A stretch of 64,000 bases of DNA, from the NCBI GenBank assembly GCA_002917075.1, contig NTMA01000066.1:152995-216994 (forward strand), given 5' to 3'. The stretch is from Hawksworthiomyces lignivorus (Eukaryota > Ascomycota > Sordariomycetes > Ophiostomatales > Ophiostomataceae). This document shows positions 54,311 through 64,000 of the stretch, one piece after another; position 1 is the first letter of the stretch; each line of letters opens with the position of its first letter. The notes under the pieces are model-generated. The model worked only from the letters and a program-made list of their open reading frames with translations, was not told where the DNA came from and made no database searches. A program made the position numbers and the translations under genes.

Positions 54311-55538
54311 TCACGATGCAAATGCGCCAAGAGTGCGTTTAAGATTATCTTTGACAGATTCAACGTCGCTCTCTTCCATATTTAGAAAACGGATCTAACA
54401 AAACCGTTAGCATTATACATTTTGAAGGACAACTGTGTTACTTACCACATCATCGGCAGCGCCAGCGCTGCCAAAGAGTACGGAATCCGATAGACTACTG
54501 CTGAGTCCCTTCTTGACCCGCTCTTCCCACACATGTTCCCAGTTCCACTCCCCAGGATTTCGTGCAGTTACCGATTCGTGATTGGAAGAAGTGGTACTCA
54601 TACCTCCAGCGAGAGATGTGGAATGAGGGTCGACGTCTGCGCCACTCTCAGGCAAAGCCTTTCCCTGCTGCCGCTGATGCGCTCGCCAAGCGTGCCACGC
54701 ACCAGGATTGCCAGCTGCCTCTAGCGGAATATTATTCAGGACTCCTTCGTCGTCAAATGTGCTCCGGATATAGCGAAGAACATCGTAAGTGGAGATCTCG
54801 GAAGTTCCAGGACGCCTCTGCTTATATGTAGGGGTGCCAGCAGTTCCTTCCTTGCTATGGGGAGAGAAGCTAGAGGAATTGGGTGTGCTCTGGATACTAG
54901 CACTGGCGCTAACCGCACCAGTCCGCGGCGGAGTCTGCGCTCCCAGAGAACTTTCTTGTTGTGGCGTCTGTAGCAGCTGCTGCTGGACGCTGGACCGCTT
55001 ATTCCGACTGCCTCGGCCAAACCACACAGGGAAGCCATGGCGTAGACTGAAACCTCCGGGTGGAATGCGTTCTTCGTCGGTAGCGCTGACGGTGCCTCCG
55101 TCCTGAATATCGGTGGTGTACATGTAGGCAGTAAGTGGAGCTATGAGCGGGTGAAAAATATCGGTAGAAAAGGTTACAAGCGGTGGCAAGCTTGGATAGG
55201 TATCGGGGAACGATATTTGAAAGCGTAGGATACCCGAAGCGTACGGACCTGCGAGAGTAGAAGGTAAGCTTAGATCAAGTAGAATACGGGGACAAGATCT
55301 CGCTTACCCTTCCGAACGAATATCACGCCTGACCACAGGGATGGGTCACCCGGTGTAAGTGTGACAAAGACGCCTTCTGGGCATGCTTGTTTTAGACCGG
55401 CGCTGCATTAAATCAGAAACAGGAGAGCGAGTGAGTTTCTCGAAGTTCGAAAAATAGTAAAGAGGAGAGCACCTACAACTCGACGAGGAGATTCTGCCGC
55501 CTTAAAGAGGGCAGAGCGGCCAATTTTAAAGATGCCAT
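54311..55538 (-). CDS. ftsA: Ubiquitin-conjugating enzyme variant, FTS/AKTIP (FtsA) type
   Basis: Four exons on the minus strand (55477-55538, 55308-55402, 54446-55248, 54311-54394; introns 74, 59 and 51 nt) give 347 residues. The E2 fold is visible at 10-100: LRRQNLLVEFAGLKQACPEGVFVTLTPGDPSLWSGVIFVRKGPYASGILRFQISFPDTYPSLPPLVTFSTDIFHPLI. Where active E2s carry the catalytic cysteine after HPN, this protein reads FHPLIAPLTAYMY with no cysteine, so it is a variant without conjugating chemistry. Sequence and the C-terminal IRFLNMEESDVESVKDNLKRTLG fit AKTIP/FTS. In Aspergillus FtsA joins HookA and a FHIP protein to link early endosomes to dynein. The middle (about 100-230) is Ser/Gln-rich and disordered, with a conserved-looking TYDVLRYIRSTFDDEGVLNNIPLEAAGNPGAWHAWRAHQ. 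ATG at 55538 opens a normal E2 first helix. Confidence 0.86.
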
Positions 55539-56018
55539 AATTAAACTATGGCATGCTCACAGGAAACTCTGTAGCGTCAAGAAAATAACGTAGTGTGACC
55601 AAATCTGAGATGAATTCCAAGTTGTTCCAGAAGCAAGGCAATTCATGCGACATCCAGCATTAAGCATACATCTCAGAAAGGGAAGGCGGTGAGGGCGGTG
55701 ATCAAGTTTTGCCGCCCTCTCCAGTAGTTTGTGTGAGGGGCATCGTGAGCGGGGGGAGTAAAGCTATTTGCAGAGCTATGTAATGAAGTCAGCATATCTT
55801 TTCCTCCTCCTTTTCAAGGCAAATATTATGGAAAATGTCGTAACCTAGATAAGAAAATCAGAAGCAGGTGGGTAGGCATAGTCATAATTATATGTTCCAG
55901 TAGTCATAAGGCATGCGCTTTTCCAGAATATGAATAAATACGGACTATATTAAATGAAACATTGAACGCCGTTTCAACCTGAGATTTGGAAATCCATTTT
56001 TGTCCCTTTGGCTTTCCC
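55539..56018. other. Intergenic region upstream of the UEV gene
   Basis: 480 bp between two minus-strand genes; promoter of the UEV gene and 3' end of the CCDC124-like gene. Nothing else seen. Confidence 0.6.
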
Positions 56019-56982
56019 TCACTTTGACCCCAGCCGCTGCTCGATCTTCGTCTTCTCTTGGGTCCGGATTTCAGCCAAGTCGGCTTTTGATGAATCATAT
56101 CTTGCTGTTACCTGGTTGAAGGGGTTTTCGGGACTCTTCTCGAACTCTTTTCGAATTTTGTCTTTGCGCTGGTTCAGCCGCAGACCTTTACCAGACCCGT
56201 CGACATCCATCTCGGCGAGCCGGCGTTCTTCGAATGCAGCATAGGCTGCTTTGAATCGGCGTTCTGGATGGCGGTCGATGGCACCAGAACCGCCCCCTCC
56301 GGCGTCATGATCTAGAGACAGGGCATCAAGGGCGTTGTCGATTCCGGAGGCGCTAACAGTGGCAAGCTTGCCACCGTCGTCGTCGTCGTCGAGCTGGGAC
56401 AGATCGAGGCGTCGTGGGGCAGCAGCTGCGTTCGACTTCTTGGTTGCCGACTTTGCGTTCTTAGGATTGGCACGGCCGGGAGTGCTGCGCTCTTCTTCAG
56501 CAAGGAGAGCATCACGCTCTGCCTTTTTGCGAGCCTGTTCCGCTTTTTTGGTCGCCTCTGCTTCTCTATTTAGGCGGTCAGCAAAGGGATGGCGCGGTCA
56601 AGACAGAGACAAGAATGCAGGCCAAGTAGGGGACAATAAGGAAGAACGACCGTGAAGGTAACGTGAGACAACAGGAAATAAAGCGGTCCGATCGGTCGCG
56701 CAAGTCGTCGCCGTGAGGCGGTACCACATGCGGAAGGTAATCCGGTAGGTCCCATGAGTTGGAAACAGGGGGTGAGATATGTTAGAGGTAACAAAAAGAA
56801 CAAATAAAAAAGACACCTCACTTTTTGGCGCTGCTCTTCGCGCCCTTCTGCCAGTCGGCTGCTTCTGCAGATTCCCGCTGAGCATCTGCTGCGGCCGCCT
56901 TTTGGGCAGCCGCCTCGGCCTTGCGGGCCTGGCCCTGAGCCTTTTTGGTGTTTTCGCCTCCGCCCTTCTTTCCACCAGCCAT
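56019..56982 (-). CDS. CCDC124: CCDC124/Oxs1/Lso2-type ribosome-associated coiled-coil protein (DUF1014)
   Basis: Two exons on the minus strand (56822-56982 and 56019-56565) give 235 residues. The highly charged start MAGGKKGGGENTKKAQGQARKAEAAAQKAAAADAQ is followed by DWQKGAKSSAKK joined to EAEATKKAEQARKKAERDALLAEEE, one long helix. The C-terminal conserved part is ERRFKAAYAAFEERRLAEM and GLRLNQRKDKIRKEFEKSPENPFNQV, matching CCDC124. The family binds ribosomes (human CCDC124 and yeast Lso2 stabilise idle 80S ribosomes and help restart translation); in fission yeast Oxs1 aids stress transcription. The GT-AG intron of 256 nt is the longest here, several times the window's norm, but the protein is continuous across it. 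Residues about 85-140 are Asp/Gly-rich and disordered. Confidence 0.9.
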
Positions 56983-57507
56983 GCTAGAAAAGAAAGCAAG
57001 CTCGGGATACAAAAGAACTGTCTTCGGTTGTACGATGTGAATCGTCAGCGCGTGCCAATAAATGGAGGTGTGATGTGCTGGATGGCGGTTGGAGTTGCGG
57101 TGAGTAAGAAAATAAGGGGAGGAAGAAAGAAACTTCAAAATAGCAGCGTGGAATGACGATGAAAGCAGTTCTGCTATTGTGGTGCGCCTGTCTTTTTGTT
57201 ACGTTTTGCGCCCTCTTTTCTATTTGCCTCAAAGGATTAGGTTACCGTTTACTAGGCAATTTTTTCAACGGCATTTGCGCCCTATCAAAATTGAAAGAGA
57301 GGGGCCGAATTCGGTGATTGCAGTAGAATGCTAGGATCTAGGTCCGCTGAGCAATCAACGCCGTTTCTCGCGATGGGCAAGTACTGTAATTCAGAGACTA
57401 CGTATTCTAAGATGCGAACCACGAGAAAACCGCCTTTTTTTTTTTGGAGACGACAATGATGACAGTCTTACCCGTGTTCTCTACAGTGTACTCTTCTATT
57501 TATGTTA

Positions 57508-57541
57508 CTTTATTTTATTTTATTTTATTCTATTTTATTTT
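57508..57541 (+). repeat. TTTTA pentanucleotide repeat
   Basis: About six to seven TTTTA units with one interruption (TTCTA). Confidence 0.85.
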
Positions 57542-59322
57542 AATTCTGAAAAAGAACCTGGTTCCTCAGATGGAATCAAGAGACTGAATGACAAAAGTAA
57601 AAGCCTTTTCTTGCGTGAGAAGGTAAACTAAGGACTTCCGCTGGTCCTTCCGTTCGGGTGCAATGAGTTCAGGTGCCCATGCCACCCACAACATCAGACG
57701 TAGACTGTCTGATGCAGAAATAACGCATTTCTGCCCACGTCCGAGCATGAGCCGCGATCGCCGCCATGGCATCCACTCCTTGCAGCATTCAGCAGCAGAG
57801 ACCGGCCACAGAACCGAACACGAAGAGAGCCAGAATTGCCATACACAATGACAAACTCATATTTGCACTTGATTCCAAATAGTGCTCGGTTACTCTATGC
57901 CACCTTCTGTGTCCACTGTAAGACGTAAAGCAAGACTATGAGCGGCGAGGAAGCTGTTTGGTAGACACATTGCCTTGCCAGATGAAAAAATATCCCGAGG
58001 AACACCTTTCCCTAGCCAGATGGACGTAGCAGAACAGAAAATAAATGGAGGAAATAATGCCGAAGCGACCCATAAACAGACCCGGCGTAAATTTTGCTCT
58101 TAGAGATAAGAAACTTTGTCTAAAGGGGAAATACGTTGGGGAGAGCTGCTTAATACAATGCTCTCATATACTTTGTTTCCATCAGCATGCAGTGTTTGGT
58201 TTAATTATTGTGTGGAAACTCTTCCGGTGTCATGTAGCCATTCAGTCAAGCTCACATGCCCGAGAAGCCCACCAGAAATATTTCGTGAGACAGACGACCA
58301 GCATCACTATAGGAATAGAAGCTGTTTTGTTAGCAAATCCTGACCATCGGCACCTAAGATGACCCCGATATATTCGAAAGAAAGGGTACAGATTTCGGCA
58401 TAGCGTATGACTGAGGTAGATTATAATAAGAAAGCCTACAGCTTATTTTCATCTTTACAGACAACTGGATGCCTGTCAAGGGATGCAAGGCGGAAGAGAG
58501 TTGAACCTCGTTCTCACTTTGCATCTAATGCAATGTGGCTGTCTGGTTTCACTTAGTTCTTCTCGCCGTTTCTACGAGCTTCGAATTTGTGACGGACCAA
58601 GGTGTTTGTGCCAGTTGGTGACACCGGTATTGCCGGCAATCATTCGGCGGAAAAGGAGATCAGAAAAAAATCAGCAGCCCATAGGATCGTGAAACGATAG
58701 GAACTGGCCAGGGAAGAAAATTAAAGAGGCATCATGAAAACCACGGGATTTTGCAATAAGGGTTATTTTCAAAGGATCATAGGCCGATTATAGGTTTTTT
58801 TCTTGACCTTCCTTTCCGAAAGATTGTCTAATAACACAATTATGTACGGCGACATCTTTGTGATTTCGGGGCGAAGGTGACTGGACTACGGAGTACTAGA
58901 AGCTGAGATAGTTACGCAGCTAAAATACTTCCGTGAAGTCAGCTAATAGCCCCAGCACATTGAAAGCCTGGGCGAAAAGCACATGTAACTGTATGGGTAT
59001 TGACCCAAGCAAATTTTGAAGAGGAATTAATTTAAACAGCTAAATCTCCCAACATAAATAAAATTTGCAATGCTCTTCGTGGATTTAAACAGCTCTTCTG
59101 CAATTAAGTACGCATTTGATAGCACATGAATAGATACCAAGAACTGAAGATGGCGTCTGCGTTTATGATAGAACCAGCGGAGGCAAATTATGCGACCAGC
59201 GGTATTAAACGGTCATGGAAATATTACAAAATTTACAACTCTATATGACACGAATAAACATTACCGGAGCTTTAATACAGAGCAAAGAATACGTATATGT
59301 CTGTGTGCATATGTATGTGTAG

Positions 59323-59360
59323 GCGCATGCGCATGCGCATGCGTATGCGTATGCGTATGC
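59323..59360 (+). repeat. Hexanucleotide array GCGCAT x3 then GCGTAT x3
   Basis: 38 bp of alternating purine-pyrimidine hexamers. Three GCGCAT units are followed by three GCGTAT units and a final GC. Confidence 0.9.
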
Positions 59361-61542
59361 AGGTGCGCGTGTAAGATCAGAGAATTGAAAGGTCACTCTC
59401 TCTTCTTGTACAAGGTGTATAGATATTGCTTAAGGAAAAGTCATGCTCTTAGAAAATCATGTTGACCGATAGAAGCACAGCGAGGCAATGAAGAAAGGGC
59501 CCTACGAGAGGAGAAGGTGTGCGCTGTCTTTGGCCTGCTGGACGCCGTTCTCTACGAATATTTTGTCAACTCTGTGGACTCTCTAGTTGCATTTGCTATT
59601 GTTTACCCTTTATGAATCAGTTTGTCGAATGATAATGAACGTTCCGAAAGTGAAGCTACCTTAATTTTTTTTTTAATATACCACTGATCTGACCAGATAG
59701 TGTTCACCGCTGGTGCATCTCTACCGAACCATCCATTATTCTTTCACTCCATTGCCGATATGGCTAGCAGATCATCACGTTGGCCAGGACCATGGTACTA
59801 CGGCTAGTTGGATACCTTGAAATATACTGGTCCTATGGCTAATTGAAAAATCAGGATAGTTTTCTGGGTGAATCGAGCAAAAGATTCTGACAAACAACTA
59901 TCCCATCTCACTTGATATGACATGAACTGATGCTCGACTGTGAGGCGTGCCCAGCCCCAAGCCAAAAGTTGTCAGATGACCCTAGGGAAAGACGCATTAA
60001 TTCTCGCTGATTTGATATTCGAGGCCTGTAGGATATAAGGTATTTTTATTTAGCATTCAATCTCAATACCCTCATCCTGTAACGAGTTTGTCTAGGACAT
60101 GAAAATAAGTCGTTGTAGTTGCAACAACGGGATAGTCGATCGTTGGATGTTGCTTAACGCACCATGCTCATGTCTTAATTGTCCTCAATCACACTTATTA
60201 TTGCTGCATTTTAAGACCTTAATTCTCTCCCACTGTCTATCGCTTGTCGATGAACTGCCATGAAATCACCGTCCAGACGAATTCTCAACCATTCGACGTG
60301 CATTGGCCGCAGATCTCACCTCCAGCCATGCATCTTCCATAATTGTACGAATGCACCGCCCAGATAGATAAATTAGTAACTACCGGTTGCCGGTAGCTTT
60401 ATTGCTTGCCATAGTATACCCCTGAAAGGAATGGAATATGTGAAAACTGCTTAATATTACATATATACCAGCCTAATAAGCAAGCCAGTGTTGCAACATC
60501 AGGAAAGCCAGGGGACGAAGGAGATACATCAATGGCTCGAGACGGGTTGCATAATGATGAAACATGTCCTACAGTTGTTGTTTTTGAGATTGTGGCTACA
60601 CGTGATCGTTGAAAGGCAGTGAAAGGCACAAAAGCTTTAGACGTCCCATACCCTACCCTATTAATATGAAGCTGCACCTGCTTTTTTTACTTCAAACAAG
60701 CCCGGTCAGTTCACATGTGATTGCTTTGGGCACAAAATACACAAATGCGTACTTGAGAGTAGAAGTGAAGGCAGACCGCCGAATTGCCCATGGAAAGATG
60801 AGATTGTCTTAAAGGGCGTGACTGTGTTCGTATTGTACAAGCTGCTATCATCCGTCAAATGCAACCTTTTGCTTTCCTTTAATGATGTGCACCGTTTCTA
60901 TGCAGTTCAAAGTTGCACCATAGTTTGTAGTCGACAACAGTCTTGTGGAGCCAAAATGAAAGCTCCAACCCAATCGTCCGAGCCTCATGGCTAAGCTTCG
61001 AGTTGATTCCTATTCTAAGCGAGATTGCCATGTGGCACGTTGTGAACTCATGTCGTAGGGATTATTAGAGTATTGAGCGGAGAAAGCACGACCTGAAGAG
61101 ACCTTCTGCTACGACAGGGAGGCTTCTGTCGGTACCAGGTCACTTAGTTAAAAAAATTGTATAGCTGTCTGTCTCTTTTCGGTTGCTTCAAAGCCTTGTG
61201 GATGACAATGCAGGAATCTGTTCAAAATAAGCTGCATAGTATATCTTACGACGCCCAAGACACCAACCAAAAAAAACCTGTGGAGCACATAGTAATTAAC
61301 TTATGGATAAACAAATCTGAAAGAAGGACCATTACTCGGTCATTTTATGTCGCTGATTCTGCAGGTGTCTGACTTTGGTAAGGCTTTGTTGCTTTGATAA
61401 AGTAACAATGCAGGTCGACAGCCTTTTGCGCAAGGTTGGCCTGAGGAGACGGTGTGCGACGTGTTAACAGTGCTACCGGCGTGTGACATCCTTGTACATA
61501 TAAAAAAAAAGCAGAAGACCCAGTAGGTAACTATTTCGATGG

Positions 61543-61568
61543 TTTTTTTTTTTTTTTTTTTTTTTTTT
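61543..61568 (+). repeat. Homopolymer T26
   Basis: Twenty-six consecutive T residues. Confidence 0.92.
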
Positions 61569-61924
61569 GTTGACGCGTACGCCTCAAAACGTTGATTGCT
61601 ATGTACTTAATTCGTATTGAAAAGAGGCAATAATATACGTCGGAAGAAGAGAGGAAAGTAAATGGTGAAGGTGAGATGAGCGGGGCGGTGCTCGTCACTG
61701 TCACTACCGTCCAATCGAATGTAAGATATCGTTATGCACATGTATGTATTTGGTGTTGTTGACGATGCACAAGAGCCTAAGAAGATTATATCTACAATGA
61801 AGAACCTCAACGAGACCTAGACAAAAAGGGCTTGCAGCATGGCTGCTTCGTGGAGAAACAGCAACTTGTATGACAACCCCAAATGCTTTACTGGCTTTTT
61901 TATTCTTTTCACACAGATACAGTG

Positions 61925-61976
<52 letters not shown>
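61925..61976 (+). repeat. (AC)9 followed by (AT)17 microsatellite
   Basis: Nine AC units at 61925-61942 run directly into about seventeen AT units at 61943-61976. Confidence 0.9.
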
Positions 61977-61982
<6 letters not shown>

Positions 61983-63960
61983 TAAAGAAAGAAAATAATA
62001 GAGGGTTGTCGCTTCTGTGGCTCGGCGCCTAGAATACATATCTTCATTTGCAAAGCAAACTCAATTCCGGAACTCAGTTGGGCGAATATTTTATTTCTTT
62101 TGTGCATGCCACTCTACTTAATCATAGAATGGGTGAATATTAATACTGAGAAACGCTGCAGTATGTGGTCATGGCTGAGATACACTCTAATCCAGGAAGT
62201 ATTGTAACATGTGAAGATTTATGTTTGTGACTATGCCTCTGTGATTTCTTAGATATACGCTGCACTCTGTACGCTTATATATGGAAGGAAATGATTAGTG
62301 TTGGTGAGTTTTGAGACCGAAACTGACGATGATAATCACACGTGTTTCTGGTGTTGTGCGACATTGTTCTAGCGCTTCTTTCTTCCAGGTATTAATATGC
62401 TTTTCCTTTTCCTATGCTTACGGAGGACATGTATTATGCCGTAGAACACTCAAAACCTAGTGCACACCAGCGTTCTTTGCGGTCTCTGCCGTAAATTGAA
62501 CTGTTTCCGGGGAAGCGATCCGTGAGTTTGACCAGCACGTCGTAAGTACGTGTACAAGTGTAAAGCATTACCGGGCTCGCACTTTGCGGAACCCTCCACC
62601 CCTGTTTTCGCCTCGTTTCTTTCCAAACCAGCACCATCCAATTTCCAACTACTCCATATTTGTGTATCAATTGGGAATAAAGGGGTGAGAGAAAAGCCCA
62701 TGTCCAAGCTGCCTAGTATTTTGACCTTTTCAGCTGATCTACTCCATATGTCCACTATTATTCTCTTTGGATCCACCTTTGAAACTGAGGTCTTTACGCC
62801 TATGCTTACTGTATCTTTGTATAACTCTAGTCGATGCAGTGGAGCATCGCTAGAAAATTCTGTGATTTCTGGATTGATACGCGTAACTCATCCGGTACAT
62901 ACAAGTGTCGAGATTATGGGGCTCTATGCGAAGGAATCGCTCTCTTCACTAAATCGACTTCGGCACTGGCTGCTTCGCCTAACAAAAAACCTGGGTCAGC
63001 TGGGAACTCGTTGATCATTGCCCTTGCTGGCCCTGTGCTCTGCGTCATATGTGACTCTGTTATTCCTCATTTCGATCTTGCCCTGCAGCATGTTCAAGCG
63101 CGGCAAGAGACCTCTGTGAAGTAGACATACCCTGCAAATCTTGCTGCCCACGTGTACATCAAATGCGCAGTGGCTGAGGTGTGCTTTAGCCTTTTACAAA
63201 CAAAGCGCGGCGGGAGATGACAGGGCATGTTGCTGCAAAATTATAGTTAATGATACTGAGAAGACGTTCATGAATGGCCAGGGATCAGGGAGGAATAATT
63301 TTCTATTGTCTGACGTCTGCTCATTTCCTTATTCTTGGTTACGAAATACCGCCGCCGCTTCGACGACATAAGTATTACAGACTACATGGACTCACAGTCC
63401 GCACATATCTTGCAGAAAATGAGGCGCTGGGTGGTGGGTTGCACGTTCATCCTTGGAATGCGAATGTATTTCCCGAACAAGAAACCATTTGAAGCAACAC
63501 AAGTACTTCGCGCAGCACAAATATTCGTGTGGATATGGTGAAATTAATATACTTATACTTCGCAGGCGATTATGCGATTCGCAGTGCTGTCAACCAAATA
63601 CTACGATACAGAGGGGGGCGAATAAGCAAAGCAAGATATATTTGTTGTTGCTGCATGCTTTGAACGCAAGTCTTTTGTCATCTTCATGGTTGTCTCTCAG
63701 CCTTTCAGCGCATTCCTGTGTAATGTGTTGGCACCCGTCGACTTTTACAGAATTGCGTATTGTACTTCGGGTGTTTCTAACCTTCTACCTTGTTTTCTGA
63801 GTCTCTCCATCCCTCCTTTTTGTCTGTCCTTTTTAACCAATGCAGTATTTCTCGCACTCTCATCCCGCCTTGCAATTACTCCGTACACATCCTTGTTTTG
63901 ACTGTTGACAGGGCTATCCGTCCCATCGGATCGCTCCCACGAGTCTTGCAAAAAGGGGTA

Positions 63961-63963
<3 letters not shown>

Positions 63964-63994
<31 letters not shown>
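63964..63994 (+). repeat. Homopolymer T31 at the window edge
   Basis: Thirty-one consecutive T residues followed by GCCCCC at the end of the window. Confidence 0.92.
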
Positions 63995-63996
<2 letters not shown>

Positions 63997-64000
63997 CCCC

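Larger units (their letters stand above)
56983..64000. other. 7-kb terminal region without a supportable gene
   Basis: The first few hundred bases are the CCDC124-like promoter. Beyond that only short unrelated frames occur (longest 62550-63014, 154 codons, no recognisable family). The region is AT-rich and holds most of the window's microsatellites and two long poly-T runs. The sequence runs off the window edge, so a gene could begin beyond it. Confidence 0.5.

Noticed and set aside
62550..63014. 154-codon plus-strand frame near the right edge
   Set aside because: No recognisable motif, and overlapping frames on both strands argue against coding.

Overview
The window is nuclear DNA of a filamentous ascomycete (Pezizomycotina); class and species cannot be fixed from sequence alone. 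The evidence is: (1) 21 complete GT-AG introns, mostly 50-135 nt, often with CTAAC/CTGAC-like branch points just before the acceptor; (2) a filamentous-fungal gene set, including a FlbA-type DEP-RGS protein, an ORC4 carrying a PHD finger, a DUF7053 protein, an FtsA/AKTIP-type ubiquitin-conjugating variant and an AlkB-GRF protein; (3) long pyrimidine-rich leaders and intergenic regions. Nineteen protein genes are supported. Gene density is low, about one per 3.4 kb. No tRNA, rRNA, CRISPR array or virus-derived gene was recognised.

Layout. 0-8.2 kb: 3' part of an NCS1 (purine-cytosine type) permease, convergent with RIB7 (riboflavin synthesis); a 754-bp non-autonomous DNA transposon with long terminal inverted repeats and an 8-bp target duplication; a small CYSTM-type protein; a salicylate-hydroxylase-like flavoprotein. 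10.9-22.9 kb: a very large CSC1/OSCA/TMEM63 cation channel, mitochondrial ribosomal protein uL23m, a METTL4-clade MT-A70 methyltransferase, the mitochondrial CoA carrier LEU5 and the phosphate transporter PHO84. 26.5-32.1 kb: HGH1 (eEF2 folding) head-to-head with ENP1/bystin (40S biogenesis), then CDC73 (Paf1 complex). 32.1-40.8 kb: an 8.6-kb stretch with no supportable gene. 40.8-57 kb: flbA/SST2, a Gln/His-rich DUF7053 protein, ORC4 head-to-head with an AlkB-family dioxygenase, the FtsA-like UEV and a CCDC124/Lso2 ribosome-associated protein. 57-64 kb: no supportable gene; microsatellites and long poly-T runs.

The genes are mostly unlinked housekeeping functions and there is no biosynthetic cluster. 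Functional pairings worth noting are HGH1/ENP1 (translation machinery, shared 470-bp divergent promoter) and ORC4/AlkB (replication origin and alkylation repair, shared 613-bp divergent promoter with several TTCGCG/ACGCGT-type G1/S boxes). The most notable structures are the inverted-repeat element with a 42-bp perfect palindrome at one end only, the ORC4/AlkB promoter, the domain combinations in ORC4 and AlkB, and a 9-bp motif (TACGGAGTA) recurring six times, always between genes.
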